A stretch of 16,194 nt of DNA from Arcticibacterium sp051269965 (GTDB lineage: Bacteria > Bacteroidota > Bacteroidia > Cytophagales > Spirosomataceae): assembly GCA_051269965.1 (NCBI GenBank), contig JBNMFK010000054.1, positions 1 to 16,194 of the forward strand. Direction: 5' to 3'. The position numbers and the translations under genes are program-made. This document shows, one piece after another, positions 1-7,741 of the stretch. Under the pieces are notes generated by a model. The model did no database searches and had not been told where the DNA came from. It was given only the letters and a program-made list of their open reading frames with translations. Position 1 is the stretch's first letter, and every line of letters starts with the position of its first letter.

Positions 1-191
1 ATAAAATTTGGTGGAGACTTTGGTTGGGCTTAATTAGAGAATACTATGAGAACTCTGGTCATCATAAATTACGATGTCTAACACAAGACAAATTGAATTG
101 AAACGCATTTTATTAAAGACGTTGTAGTTAATTACGACCCTTGCGGCCTCACTAGGAAAAATAGAGTATTAGGAGTAAACAGTATATAGTT

Positions 192-1454
192 ATGAATAAT
201 AAAAGCAAATTGGATCGTACACGAAGAAACTTCATTCAAAAGCTTGGGCTAGGTGCAGCTGCCGTTGGCACATTTTCATTGAATTCATGTGGAAGTATAA
301 ACAACCTCCCTAAGGATGCAGACGGTAATGTCATTTCAGGGTTTGAGAAAGAAAGTCATGAGCAGCCTAATAAAACGGTGGCTGAAACTAGAGATGTTTG
401 GCAATCAAAATCAGATCGAAAAATCCGCGTGGGTATTGCGGGTTACGGGTTATGTCAGTTTGGAGCGACTTTTTTCTATCAAAATCATCCAAACGTCGAA
501 GTGGTTGCGGCAACAGACCTTGATCCTCTACGCTGTGCAGCTTTGGCTAAAGCAGTGGGTGCCCCCAAGACTTATCCTTCTTGTGAAGAAATGATCAATG
601 ACAGAAGTATTGAGGCGATTTATATTGCGACTGATGCACCTAGTCATGCACGCTTGGCAATTATGGCTCTGAATCATGGCAAACATGTATGTTCTGCAGT
701 ACCGGCAGTCTTTGGTTTTGAAGCAGAGGGACAAGCGGAAGAATTGTTTATTGCTGTCAAAAAAAGTGGGATGAAATACATGATGAACGAGACGTCGACA
801 TTTCATGAAGATCTCTACGCGAAAAGAATACAATATCAGGCAGGAGCACTGGGAAAACTTATTTATTCAGAAGGCGAATACTATCATGATAATGTTGGAA
901 CGCTTGGAAGTTATAACCCTAAGAACGGCATGATCGACACGTATGGCTGGCGGAGAGCACTTACACCAATGTGGTATCCTTCGCATGCTACGGCCTATTT
1001 TGTTTCTGTTGCCGTGGGACAACGATTAACGGAAGTATCTTGTCTGGGAACTAAGAGTTTATATGCGGAGTATAAAGATGGGAACAATGCGTACAAGAAT
1101 CCCTTTGGTACCGAAGCAGCCTTATTTAAAACGAGTGAAGGTGGTATTTCGCGTATGGTAATTAGTTGGGATATGAAAAATGCAAACGGCGAAAAAGGCC
1201 GTGTCTACGGTCAGAAGGTACACGACGAAACAATCAAAGGTACTCGTCCTGCCTTGCCACCTGGTGTTGAGCCTGGTCATCATGGAGGTTCTCACGGGCA
1301 ATTGACCAATAACTTTATAGAATCCATTCTTCTGGATCAAAAACCCATTGTAGATGTGAGTGAGGCTTTAAACATGACCCTTGCCGGAGTGATCGCACAT
1401 AAGTCGGCAATCAAGGGTGGGGAATGGATGAAGATTCCTCAGTACGGGTTATAG
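192..1454 (+). CDS. Tat-exported lipid-anchored Gfo/Idh/MocA-family oxidoreductase
   Basis: A 420-residue protein. The N-terminus has a twin-arginine motif (RR at residues 11-12, followed by NFIQKLGLGAAA) and then LNSC at 30-33, which fits a lipobox. It is therefore probably folded with its cofactor in the cytoplasm, exported by Tat and lipid-anchored. A Rossmann NAD(P)-binding fold starts at about residue 77 (RVGIAGYG, then TDLDP about 30 residues later). The usual EKP motif of the family after 'KHV' is replaced by SAVPA, resembling the EVPA subgroup. The C-terminal half carries typical Gfo/Idh/MocA features: EGEYYHD, GHHGGSHGQL and a closing KGGEWMKIP. Such exported members act on sugars or related polyols, and some related ones are GH109-like glycosidases; the substrate cannot be read here. 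It stands alone, convergent with the lipoprotein gene on its right. An AGGAG lies about 17 bases upstream of the ATG, too far to be a normal ribosome site. Family assignment is firm; the exact reaction is unknown. Confidence 0.9.
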   Translation: MNNKSKLDRTRRNFIQKLGLGAAAVGTFSLNSCGSINNLPKDADGNVISGFEKESHEQPNKTVAETRDVWQSKSDRKIRVGIAGYGLCQFGATFFYQNHPNVEVVAATDLDPLRCAALAKAVGAPKTYPSCEEMINDRSIEAIYIATDAPSHARLAIMALNHGKHVCSAVPAVFGFEAEGQAEELFIAVKKSGMKYMMNETSTFHEDLYAKRIQYQAGALGKLIYSEGEYYHDNVGTLGSYNPKNGMIDTYGWRRALTPMWYPSHATAYFVSVAVGQRLTEVSCLGTKSLYAEYKDGNNAYKNPFGTEAALFKTSEGGISRMVISWDMKNANGEKGRVYGQKVHDETIKGTRPALPPGVEPGHHGGSHGQLTNNFIESILLDQKPIVDVSEALNMTLAGVIAHKSAIKGGEWMKIPQYGL

Positions 1455-1710
1455 TGAGGGCTTTCTTTATGCTATTGCTCTATGTTATTAGATATAATGA
1501 GCCTTAAGACAGGGAGAGTGATTTTATTGCCAGCACTAATTATTTAAAGGAAAAATAACTGTTCTGTCTATTAGCTTTAATATAGTTCAAAAGTACTTTG
1601 AAAACTTAAAGAAGCCTCTTAATTTCAACTAGCATTTGAACATTATCTTTTCTCCTTCGATGTTACAATTTTAAATAGCTATCACGAGTAGTGAAATAAG
1701 ATCTTATTTA

Positions 1711-2607
1711 TCAATTGTTAATGAATTTATCAATTCTTGTTTTTGTATATGGTGGTAAGTCAGAATTGTACAATTTACACTGGTTCACTTTCATTTCATT
1801 AAACCATTTTCCTAGATATGCTTTAATGACATCTTCGTCATCTTTATATTGTGGTGAAGGGCTAATTTCTAAGACCAAAACATCCAAATTTTCTAAATCG
1901 TTTCTTGTTGAAATGTAACCATAATCGTCTTTTTTGAACTTGTCTTCCCAATCATTTATACGAAAATTATTATTGTTTATGTCTTTTGGTAAAAGTGACA
2001 TACTTCTATTTCCTTCCTTGCCCTTCGAACCTTCATGAAATAAATAACCGTCAGTAAGGATTACTAAGATATTCGTGTATTGGTTATCTTCAGAAATTGC
2101 AAAGTCAACTACGTCATTCTTGAAGAAACGCCAGATATCACTTCCAAGATAGTTTTTTGTTTCAATAGTTTTAGTATAAATCCGCTCAAGGTTTTCTTTA
2201 AAATTAGAAGAAACGTTGTCAAAAAAATGTTTTTTCTCTTTGTTGTTTGCTGTTGAAAGGTCAACAGAAAGTTCAGTGGCTACTTGATTTATTTCTTGAT
2301 CTTCCGGGCGTGGGCTAAAAATCACTTTCATCTTTCCTTTTGCCATAAAGGCACCCCTTTGCTCCATATCTTTTTTGAATATTTCTGTAAAGTAATTTAC
2401 AATTTCGATATCTCTTTGAAAATGTTCTGGCTTCGTTGGGTATTTCGTTGGTTCTATTCTATCAGAAAGGTCCAATAGAATAGTAATATTGAGTTGTTTA
2501 TCACTTTTTTCATTGGTAAGTTTGAGACTTCGAGAGTCTTCCTCTTTATTGTCTCCGCAACTTAAAAAGAACAATGTAAACGTGAATAGGTAAATTATTT
2601 TCTTCAT
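1711..2607 (-). CDS. VWA-like lipoprotein, last gene of the RT operon
   Basis: A 298-residue predicted lipoprotein. A short signal peptide ends in FFLSC with Cys17 as lipidation site, followed by an acidic, hydrophilic linker. The rest resembles a von Willebrand factor A fold. A beta strand leads to DLSDR (residues 46-50), a variant of the DxSxS metal-site motif, and a later hydrophobic strand ends in LTDG (184-187), the usual third MIDAS position. An amphipathic helical segment lies between them. It probably sits on the periplasmic side of the inner membrane or on the outer membrane and could bind a divalent metal and a protein partner. Its ATG overlaps the stop of the upstream membrane-protein gene (ATGA), so the two are translationally coupled and probably work together. 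No frameshift or stop is visible in it, unlike the two genes upstream. VWA is called from motif and strand order only; no specific function is recognised. Confidence 0.8.
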   Translation of the reverse strand: MKKIIYLFTFTLFFLSCGDNKEEDSRSLKLTNEKSDKQLNITILLDLSDRIEPTKYPTKPEHFQRDIEIVNYFTEIFKKDMEQRGAFMAKGKMKVIFSPRPEDQEINQVATELSVDLSTANNKEKKHFFDNVSSNFKENLERIYTKTIETKNYLGSDIWRFFKNDVVDFAISEDNQYTNILVILTDGYLFHEGSKGKEGNRSMSLLPKDINNNNFRINDWEDKFKKDDYGYISTRNDLENLDVLVLEISPSPQYKDDEDVIKAYLGKWFNEMKVNQCKLYNSDLPPYTKTRIDKFINN

Positions 2608-3413
2608 ATGGAGGTTAAGTTATCTGTTTCTAAAGTTTTTATATTTACCTCGATGAATTGATTTGCCTTTGCGTTTGCTTGGTCAATATCATCATTGCTC
2701 TTTTGATTAGCTGTCATCCAATGCGTCCAACCTCCCAAAAATTCGTGAAGAATTCTATCAAATTCCGCTGTATCCATAATAACTCCTTCAATTCTACCTT
2801 TTAGCTTTTTGCATTTAATTTTGAGTTCATTAATCTCTGATTTTAAACTGATGATTTGTTCATCAAGTTTACCAAGCTGTTTTGTATAAAGCTTGATTTC
2901 TGATTTTTTTGCTTCAATTGCTTTTTTAACAACATTAATTTTGTCGTAGCTATCTATTGTAAAGTCAAACACAAATCCCCAAATAAGGTATACCACAAAA
3001 CCAGCAAATATTATTAGCCAAAAATTTACTGATTGGAATGCTAAATCGAAAGAATAAGGTGCAAAACTATCGAAACTATTTGCTGCTTTGATATCGTAAA
3101 TCTTTTCTGTGATTTCATAAGCAAGAATTGCATCAAAAACAAAAGTGATTAGAATAAGCAAACCTATTTTAAAAAATTTACCAATTCCTTTTTGCTCTTG
3201 AAACTTATGGATTAGAAAGCCTAGACCTATAAAGACAAAGGGCATTGAAATGATTAATATTAACTCTGTAATGCCGTCCTGATAGGCTCTTGAAATGGCC
3301 TGTGAGTCAAATATTGAATTAGCAACGCCGATTTCGTTTAACGTAAACTCTTTAAAAAAAGCTGAAAATGAAGCCGAGCTATAAAATATGAAAAGGTAAA
3401 CACTCAATGCCAC
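2604..3413 (-). CDS. Multi-spanning membrane protein with C-terminal coiled coil (5' end probably frameshifted)
   Basis: Annotated from GTG at 3413 it gives 269 residues. Hydrophobic helices are visible at the very N-terminus, at about 50-70, 80-100 and 130-150. They are followed by a Lys/Glu/Leu-rich coiled coil (about 160-210) and a short helical tail. The GTG start is doubtful: in-frame codons just upstream (FFIGLLIL) continue the first membrane helix. The natural start is an ATG at 3457-3455 that overlaps the stop of the upstream reverse transcriptase (TAATG). From that ATG the frame stops at 3430-3428, but adding one base to the six-base homopolymer at 3432-3437 joins MDSASLAF directly to the membrane helix. 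I infer a single-base deletion, so this copy is likely damaged or starts weakly at GTG. The layout of membrane helices plus cytoplasmic coiled coil resembles small membrane effectors found beside defence genes, but I recognise no named family. Confidence 0.7.
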   Translation of the reverse strand: MALSVYLFIFYSSASFSAFFKEFTLNEIGVANSIFDSQAISRAYQDGITELILIISMPFVFIGLGFLIHKFQEQKGIGKFFKIGLLILITFVFDAILAYEITEKIYDIKAANSFDSFAPYSFDLAFQSVNFWLIIFAGFVVYLIWGFVFDFTIDSYDKINVVKKAIEAKKSEIKLYTKQLGKLDEQIISLKSEINELKIKCKKLKGRIEGVIMDTAEFDRILHEFLGGWTHWMTANQKSNDDIDQANAKANQFIEVNIKTLETDNLTSI

Positions 3414-3456
3414 TAAAATTAGAAGCCCTATAAAAAAGCGAGAGAAGCACTATCCA

Positions 3457-5052
3457 TTATTTCTTCAACTGCCTTTTAATAGCTTCATTTAAGTTTTCTT
3501 TTGCTTTTCGAAACTGTTCTTTTATTCCTTTATTTCCCATTATTTGGACAGCTCTATCCACATATGAATAATAGTTGGATTTGTGTTTGGATTCAATCTC
3601 CTTGTATTTAACATCAAATTCTCCTCTATGATTTGCCACAAACCTTCCCACACGTTTAACTTTTGGTTTTTTATCTAGAGAGTAATTTAAAAAAATGGGC
3701 TTTAGTTGGTTCTTAAAAATTGCTACAGGTGCCAATGGGTTTTCATTTATAAGTCTCCTCATCCTTCTTCCTTTTCGCTTCACCGCATAAATCATTCTGC
3801 GGTAAAATTTTGAAACATTAGAAGCCTTAATCATTGTATTGTAGCCTCTAAATTCGAAGCCTAGGTATACCAGAGGTTTTCCTTCATTGAGTTTACCATC
3901 CTCAAACTTAACTGAGCTTAGCCTTTGCTCTCCTTTTTGTTAAAGTCTATTTTTTGAAATACAAATTGCTCAGTTTTATCTGCACTTTCCATAAGCTTAG
4001 CCAGTTTTATTTCTTCGTAAACCAGCGTTTTAATCGCTTCAACTTTATCTACTTCTGTTATTACAATGATGTCATCAGAATATCTTCGATAATATCCACC
4101 ATATTTCTCAACGATAGCTTTAAATAAATTTTGGTCAAACTCTAAGAGATAGATATTCGCAAAAATGGCACTATTCGGTAGTCCCTGAGGGATTCCTTCG
4201 GCTACTCCCTTTTTCCTAAATTGATGAGTGTATATCCTTATTTTTTGTCTCTTACTTGTTTTCTAAAATCCCTTGGGCTTTCAAAAAAGCATTTATGACC
4301 TTGCTTTCTTCGAATTTCTGCCAGTTTCTTTTCATCAAACCCTTGCTTCATTTTACCCGGCTTATTACTTAACCTCAATTCGTCTCTGAGTATATAACTG
4401 AACCTGGTTGTGGCTTTAAAAACGTTTTTATAGTCTGGTTGAAGTTTATCCGTAACCAAAACATCACACAATCGTTCTTCTAAGTAATCATGGTTGAGGG
4501 TTGGGAAAAAGGACTGAATATCGAAGGTTAATACCGCTACAGGAGAGTTGTCTATTCGTTTCTTTTAACTATTTCCTGAAAAGCTTCATGTGAGAAATGG
4601 ATTGTACTCTTCCCCTTTTCTGAACCTTTGAACAAAGGAATTTTTCGATAGGCGATAATACAATCATTCACGCCACCTAGGTTTTTTAACAGGTTTTCTT
4701 ATTTCTCTTGGAAAAGATAAGCATAGTAACCATAAATCAATGAATCAAAATGGGTTGCGTAATGTAAAGGCCGGTGCTTAGTCTGGGATTTTTTGATTCT
4801 TCCTCCTCCTTTTGTTGGCTTCCATATAGAGTGAGCTCTCCCCTTAGCTTCTTTAGGCCTTTTTTTATATTTTCTGTCCTTTATCGTTGCGTGAATAAGG
4901 GGATAAAAGGCGTAGTTTTCTACAAACTAAGGATTCTGTATCTTACGTTTAAGTTCGTTCTTTCTTCTATGGACGTCTATACTTGGAGTTATGTGTAGGT
5001 ATCCTTTCTGTTTAAGCCATTTATCCTTATCTATTGACTCCCTTTTTTTCAT
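3457..5052 (-). pseudogene. Broken reverse transcriptase of the Abi/UG (defence-associated) type
   Basis: Joined across its breaks, the reading runs from ATG at 5052 to TAA at 3457 and would give about 532 residues. RT motifs appear in order: RPLHYATHFDS (about 4773), NDCIIAYRKI, the motif A strand FDIQSFFPTLN with its catalytic Asp codon at 4522-4520, GIPQGLPNS (about 4195), the active-site YSDD at 4082-4071, LVYLGFEFRG (about 3864), and a basic helical thumb-like C-terminus. The QGLP-S and YSDD motifs, the length and the lack of an intron maturase domain point to the unknown-group/Abi RTs linked to phage defence (DRT), not to a group II intron, a DGR or a classic retron. I cannot assign the subgroup. 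Breaks are TAG at 4929-4927, TAA at 4701-4699, and -1 shifts near 4555, in the T run 4241-4246, and in the T run 3934-3938. Adding one base at each shift restores the conserved frame. The stop overlaps the start of the next gene (TAATG). Catalytic residues survive, so decay is probably recent. Confidence 0.85.
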
Positions 5053-5098
5053 AAAACCACGAGGCAAACTAGTTTAGATATTTCTTAATTTACATGAC

Positions 5099-5116
5099 AC
5101 AATTCTCCTGAATTGT
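5099..5116. repeat. Perfect inverted repeat upstream of the RT gene
   Basis: ACAATTC and GAATTGT flank a 4-base TCCT spacer, giving perfect 7-base arms. It lies about 47 bases upstream of the RT start codon, a position suited to an operator or a short hairpin in the RT leader. No regulator is shown to bind it; the divergent WYL-domain protein is one candidate. Confidence 0.45.
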
Positions 5117-5302
5117 TGGATCAGTACCCATTCCTGAGTCAAACGTTTTTTCCGTAAATTGTTGGCTCTTAACACTTGTACAAATGATTGTATTTATATT
5201 AGAAACCATAATGACCTTCGCAGCAGTAGAATTCAGTAATAATTACTTATCTTCTTCCTTAGTTGGATATCATTGCGTAAATCCATATCCTGTTTCCAGT
5301 AG

Positions 5303-5320
5303 GCTTAAATAAATTTAAGC
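5303..5320. repeat. Perfect AT-rich palindrome in the divergent intergenic region
   Basis: GCTTAAAT and ATTTAAGC are separated by AA, giving perfect 8-base arms. It lies about 105 bases upstream of the original ATG of the WYL-domain gene and 250 bases from the RT start. It has no T tract, so it looks more like an operator than a terminator. The rest of 5053-5424 shows no gene that I can support; a structured non-coding RNA for the RT cannot be excluded. Confidence 0.45.
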
Positions 5321-5424
5321 TTTCGATCCTAACTAGACGTGAAATATCCCAATTGTCGCTCTCGTGGTGGTCAAAAACACTGATTTTTTCTTACTTTTAA
5401 TTATACAAAAAACACACAACTGGT

Positions 5425-6594
5425 ATGGTAGAGTCTAAACACATTTTTGAAATCGGAGATACAGTTGCGACAAAAATGCATCCTTATTTCTACAATGACA
5501 TTTTATATTAAGAACAAGGGACTTATGTGGCAACTTTATTAGCTTCTGATTCTGACTTTATCCCGCCTATATTTGTAATTACTGAGATTGCAAAAAAATA
5601 CAACCCAAAAGAGAAATATGATTCGAAGACAGGATACCCAAAGCTATTGGGTTGGGAATACGGATGTGTTTATTTTTCCTCATCAAATAAAAAATTTGAA
5701 GAAAAATGGTTCAACGAAGTCTTTTTAAAGCTTTTAAAATCAAAAGTACCGCAGGATAAAGAAAGGCTAGCACAAAACCTTTTAGGCAAAAAGGTTATTT
5801 TGTGCTCTTGGAGAATAGAATCAGCCAAAAAGAAGACGTATTCCAAGGAAACTTTACAAAACACAAAACATCATACTACAGTAGCAGACTTGAGTCATTT
5901 ACCTCCATCAATGATAGTTATTGGGGTTCATAAAGTGGAGGAGACAAAAACAGATAAATATGATAAAAAAACTGGAGAGAAAAACCTTTATGAAGAATTA
6001 GTGCTTTTGAAGTGCCAATGGTTCAATCCCAAAATGAGTGCTTTTTCGGAGGCATTAATTCCAGCATCCACTCTAGAGTTTTTGGAGGATGATTATAACG
6101 AGGAGGAAATTTTACAATTAAAAAATGCTATAACTGAAAATAACTTCATCAGCTTCAAAAGAGGTAAAAACCAAGTTTTTGCTAAGCCCTTGAGAGTTGT
6201 TTTTAATCATTGTGAGTATTGGTTAGAATATGAGGATATGCTGGCTCAAGAATCTTATGAAATAAAGATTGATAATTTGTTTACTCACAACATCGTTGTG
6301 AAGAGCAAGGAGTTTGCACCTTATCTAGAAGGTGATATAAGCTCAATGGAGACAGCAACCATTGCTGATACATTGACATTGAGCATTAAGAATTTATTGG
6401 AAAATGATACATACAATTATTTTCTAATGAATTACACTAATCGTAATGGTGTAAGAACAACTCGAACAATTTCTAAAGTTAAAACAGCAAACGATACCTA
6501 CTTTTCGGCATATTGTCACCTTAGAAAAGAAGATAGAATATTCAAATTTGATTCGGTGAAATATATAACCAATCTGCCCTTCTTTCTTGAATGA
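5425..6594 (+). pseudogene. WYL-like domain protein interrupted by a premature TAA at codon 29
   Basis: The reading from ATG at 5425 (MVESKHIFEIGDTVATK...) reaches an in-frame TAA at 5509-5511 and then continues in the same frame to 6594. Without that stop the product would be 389 residues. Downstream of the stop the first possible start is GTG at 5527, giving 355 residues and losing a conserved-looking N-terminal strand region. The C-terminal 60 residues resemble a WYL domain: a YNYFLMNYTNRNGVR strand, then FSAYCHLRKEDRIFKFDSV, matching the family pattern of Arg-rich ligand-pocket strands. No obvious winged-helix DNA-binding domain is seen at the N-terminus, so it may be a WYL-type sensor or partner rather than a classic regulator. 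It is divergent from the RT operon across about 370 bases. A shortened protein from the GTG is possible; I favour a recent pseudogene. Confidence 0.7.
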
Positions 6595-6640
6595 ATTAGC
6601 CCTAATTCTTCGTTAATGTTACCAACTCAGGTAAGTTAAC

Positions 6641-6662
6641 TTAAACCCTCGGTGCGGTTTAA
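6641..6662. repeat. Hairpin downstream of the WYL-domain gene
   Basis: TTAAACC and GGTTTAA form perfect 7-base arms around an 8-base loop, 46 bases after the WYL-gene stop. It could help end that transcript, but no T tract follows it (the next bases are CATC), so it is a weak terminator candidate. Confidence 0.35.
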
Positions 6663-6745
6663 CATCAATGGCCAGACATAACAACGAAAAAAAATTAACC
6701 TGCAGATTCTCTGAACTTTATTTGAAAGAAACGTTGAATTAATTT

Positions 6746-6775
6746 GGGTTAATTTAGGGTTAACTTTAATTAACC
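6746..6775. repeat. GGGTTAA direct repeats and near-palindrome just before a start codon
   Basis: Two GGGTTAA copies (6746-6752 and 6757-6763) are followed by TTAACC at 6770-6775. The 18 bases from 6758 to 6775 form a near-perfect palindrome (GGTTAA...TTAACC). It ends three bases before the ATG at 6779, so a bound protein or the RNA fold could block translation or transcription of that gene. This is a possible operator by position only. Confidence 0.4.
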
Positions 6776-6778
6776 GTT

Positions 6779-7009
6779 ATGAAAATGAAAGTTAACCAAC
6801 TACCAAGAATAGAGTATAACAAACTGAATGCTCGACAAAAAGAAACCTATAACTTTCAGAAAGTCTCAGCTATTTTAGCAGATTATGGTTTTGCTACTAT
6901 AAAACTAAATGATGATTGGGCAAATGCTGATTTTATAGCACAACACATTGATGGTGATAAATACCTTAAAGTGCAGTTAAATAATACGCTTTCAGCAATG
7001 GCACGATAA
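6779..7009 (+). CDS. Truncated N-terminal part of a conserved hypothetical protein
   Basis: A 76-residue product. Residues about 16-68 (LNARQKETYNFQKVSAILADYGF, then DDWANADFIAQHIDGDKYLKVQL) match from memory a conserved Bacteroidota hypothetical protein of roughly 170-190 residues, often found beside mobile or restriction genes. There the segment 'LKVQL' continues into a longer nuclease-like core. Here the similarity stops after LKVQL, and six unrelated-looking residues lead to a stop, so the C-terminal half is missing. It is probably a gene remnant rather than a working small protein. It stands alone with a repeat-rich leader and no clear ribosome site. Function unknown. Confidence 0.55.
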   Translation: MKMKVNQLPRIEYNKLNARQKETYNFQKVSAILADYGFATIKLNDDWANADFIAQHIDGDKYLKVQLNNTLSAMAR

Positions 7010-7741
7010 AAGCACTTTTATGTCTAATTAGATAATCTAGTTTGTAATTATGTACAGGTTTCAAGTAATAAATGTGTTCTTATTTATCTTCATTTTTAAA
7101 CCATTCTTAAGAGTCTATAACTTTACTATCTAAGAGTATCTTAACAAGATTATTAAATATATCTGAGGCATATACGCAATCTAAAATAGGGAGAAAAAGG
7201 AAATAGATAGTATTTTGCCACATTATGAAGGGGCTCAGGCCTATCGGTGGACAATGAAAAAGAAATATACCTTGACCATTGTATTTCAATAAAGTAGCTG
7301 AAACAAGTATCAGTGCTCAGTTATCAATGCAATGGTGACTATACGAGGGATGGACTTTTTTCTTCTTGCAATGAATCATTTTTCATCTAAAGATACGAGT
7401 AAATGGGCTTGTTCTTACACGTTTATACTCAACTTTAATCACGATTTAGGACAACTAAGGGTACTTAAAAGCATCAAAGATCCCTCTATTTATGGTACTA
7501 AAGGGCTATCGAAGTGACTTTGATAAATCTTAAAAAGGTAGAGATAATTTGTATTTTAGGTCTACACAAGAGTATGCTATTAATAGTTCTTTTAAACTAC
7601 AAGGTCAGTTTTTTTTCATTTCATTAATACTATTCATGCAAATTTTGAAAGTCTGTCGTTTTTTTTGTAAAAATTAGGACTTTATCCTACTCAAGGACTA
7701 GTTTTGTTATTATTGGAAGTACAGGTTAATCTTATTTTATT
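7010..7741. other. Intergenic stretch with no supportable gene
   Basis: About 730 bases between the truncated gene and the cytochrome operon. Short open frames exist on both strands (for example 7332-7517 on + and 7107-7289 on -) but none has a recognisable motif or ribosome site. Neighbouring intervals hold decayed genes, so this may be an eroded gene beyond recognition. I see no tRNA, CRISPR repeat or clear terminator. Confidence 0.5.
7699..7706 (+). promoter_or_regulatory. Possible Bacteroidota -7 promoter element for the cytochrome operon
   Basis: TAGTTTTG matches the Bacteroidota -7 consensus TAnnTTTG and lies 35 bases upstream of the operon's first ATG. A TTG at 7665-7667 is about 31 bases upstream, farther than the usual 19-21, so the pairing is poor. 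Treat as tentative. Confidence 0.3.

Noticed and set aside
1..33. Tail of an upstream gene (IKFGGDFGWA then TAA)
   Set aside because: Only ten codons are visible and no family can be recognised, so it cannot be supported.
3457..4471. Two short minus-strand open frames (3457-3834 and 4238-4471) as separate small genes
   Set aside because: Both are pieces of the broken reverse transcriptase; the conserved frame continues between them once single-base shifts are allowed.
4899..4902. An extra frameshift in the RT near 4900
   Set aside because: Careful reading of the four-G run shows the frame is continuous here.
3457..5052. Group II intron or diversity-generating retroelement
   Set aside because: No maturase/endonuclease domain or intron RNA ends are seen, the motif is QGLP-S rather than the DGR type, and no template/variable repeat pair was noticed.
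7107..7289. Minus-strand 60-residue open frame
   Set aside because: No motif, no ribosome site and no neighbour context; likely chance in AT-rich DNA.
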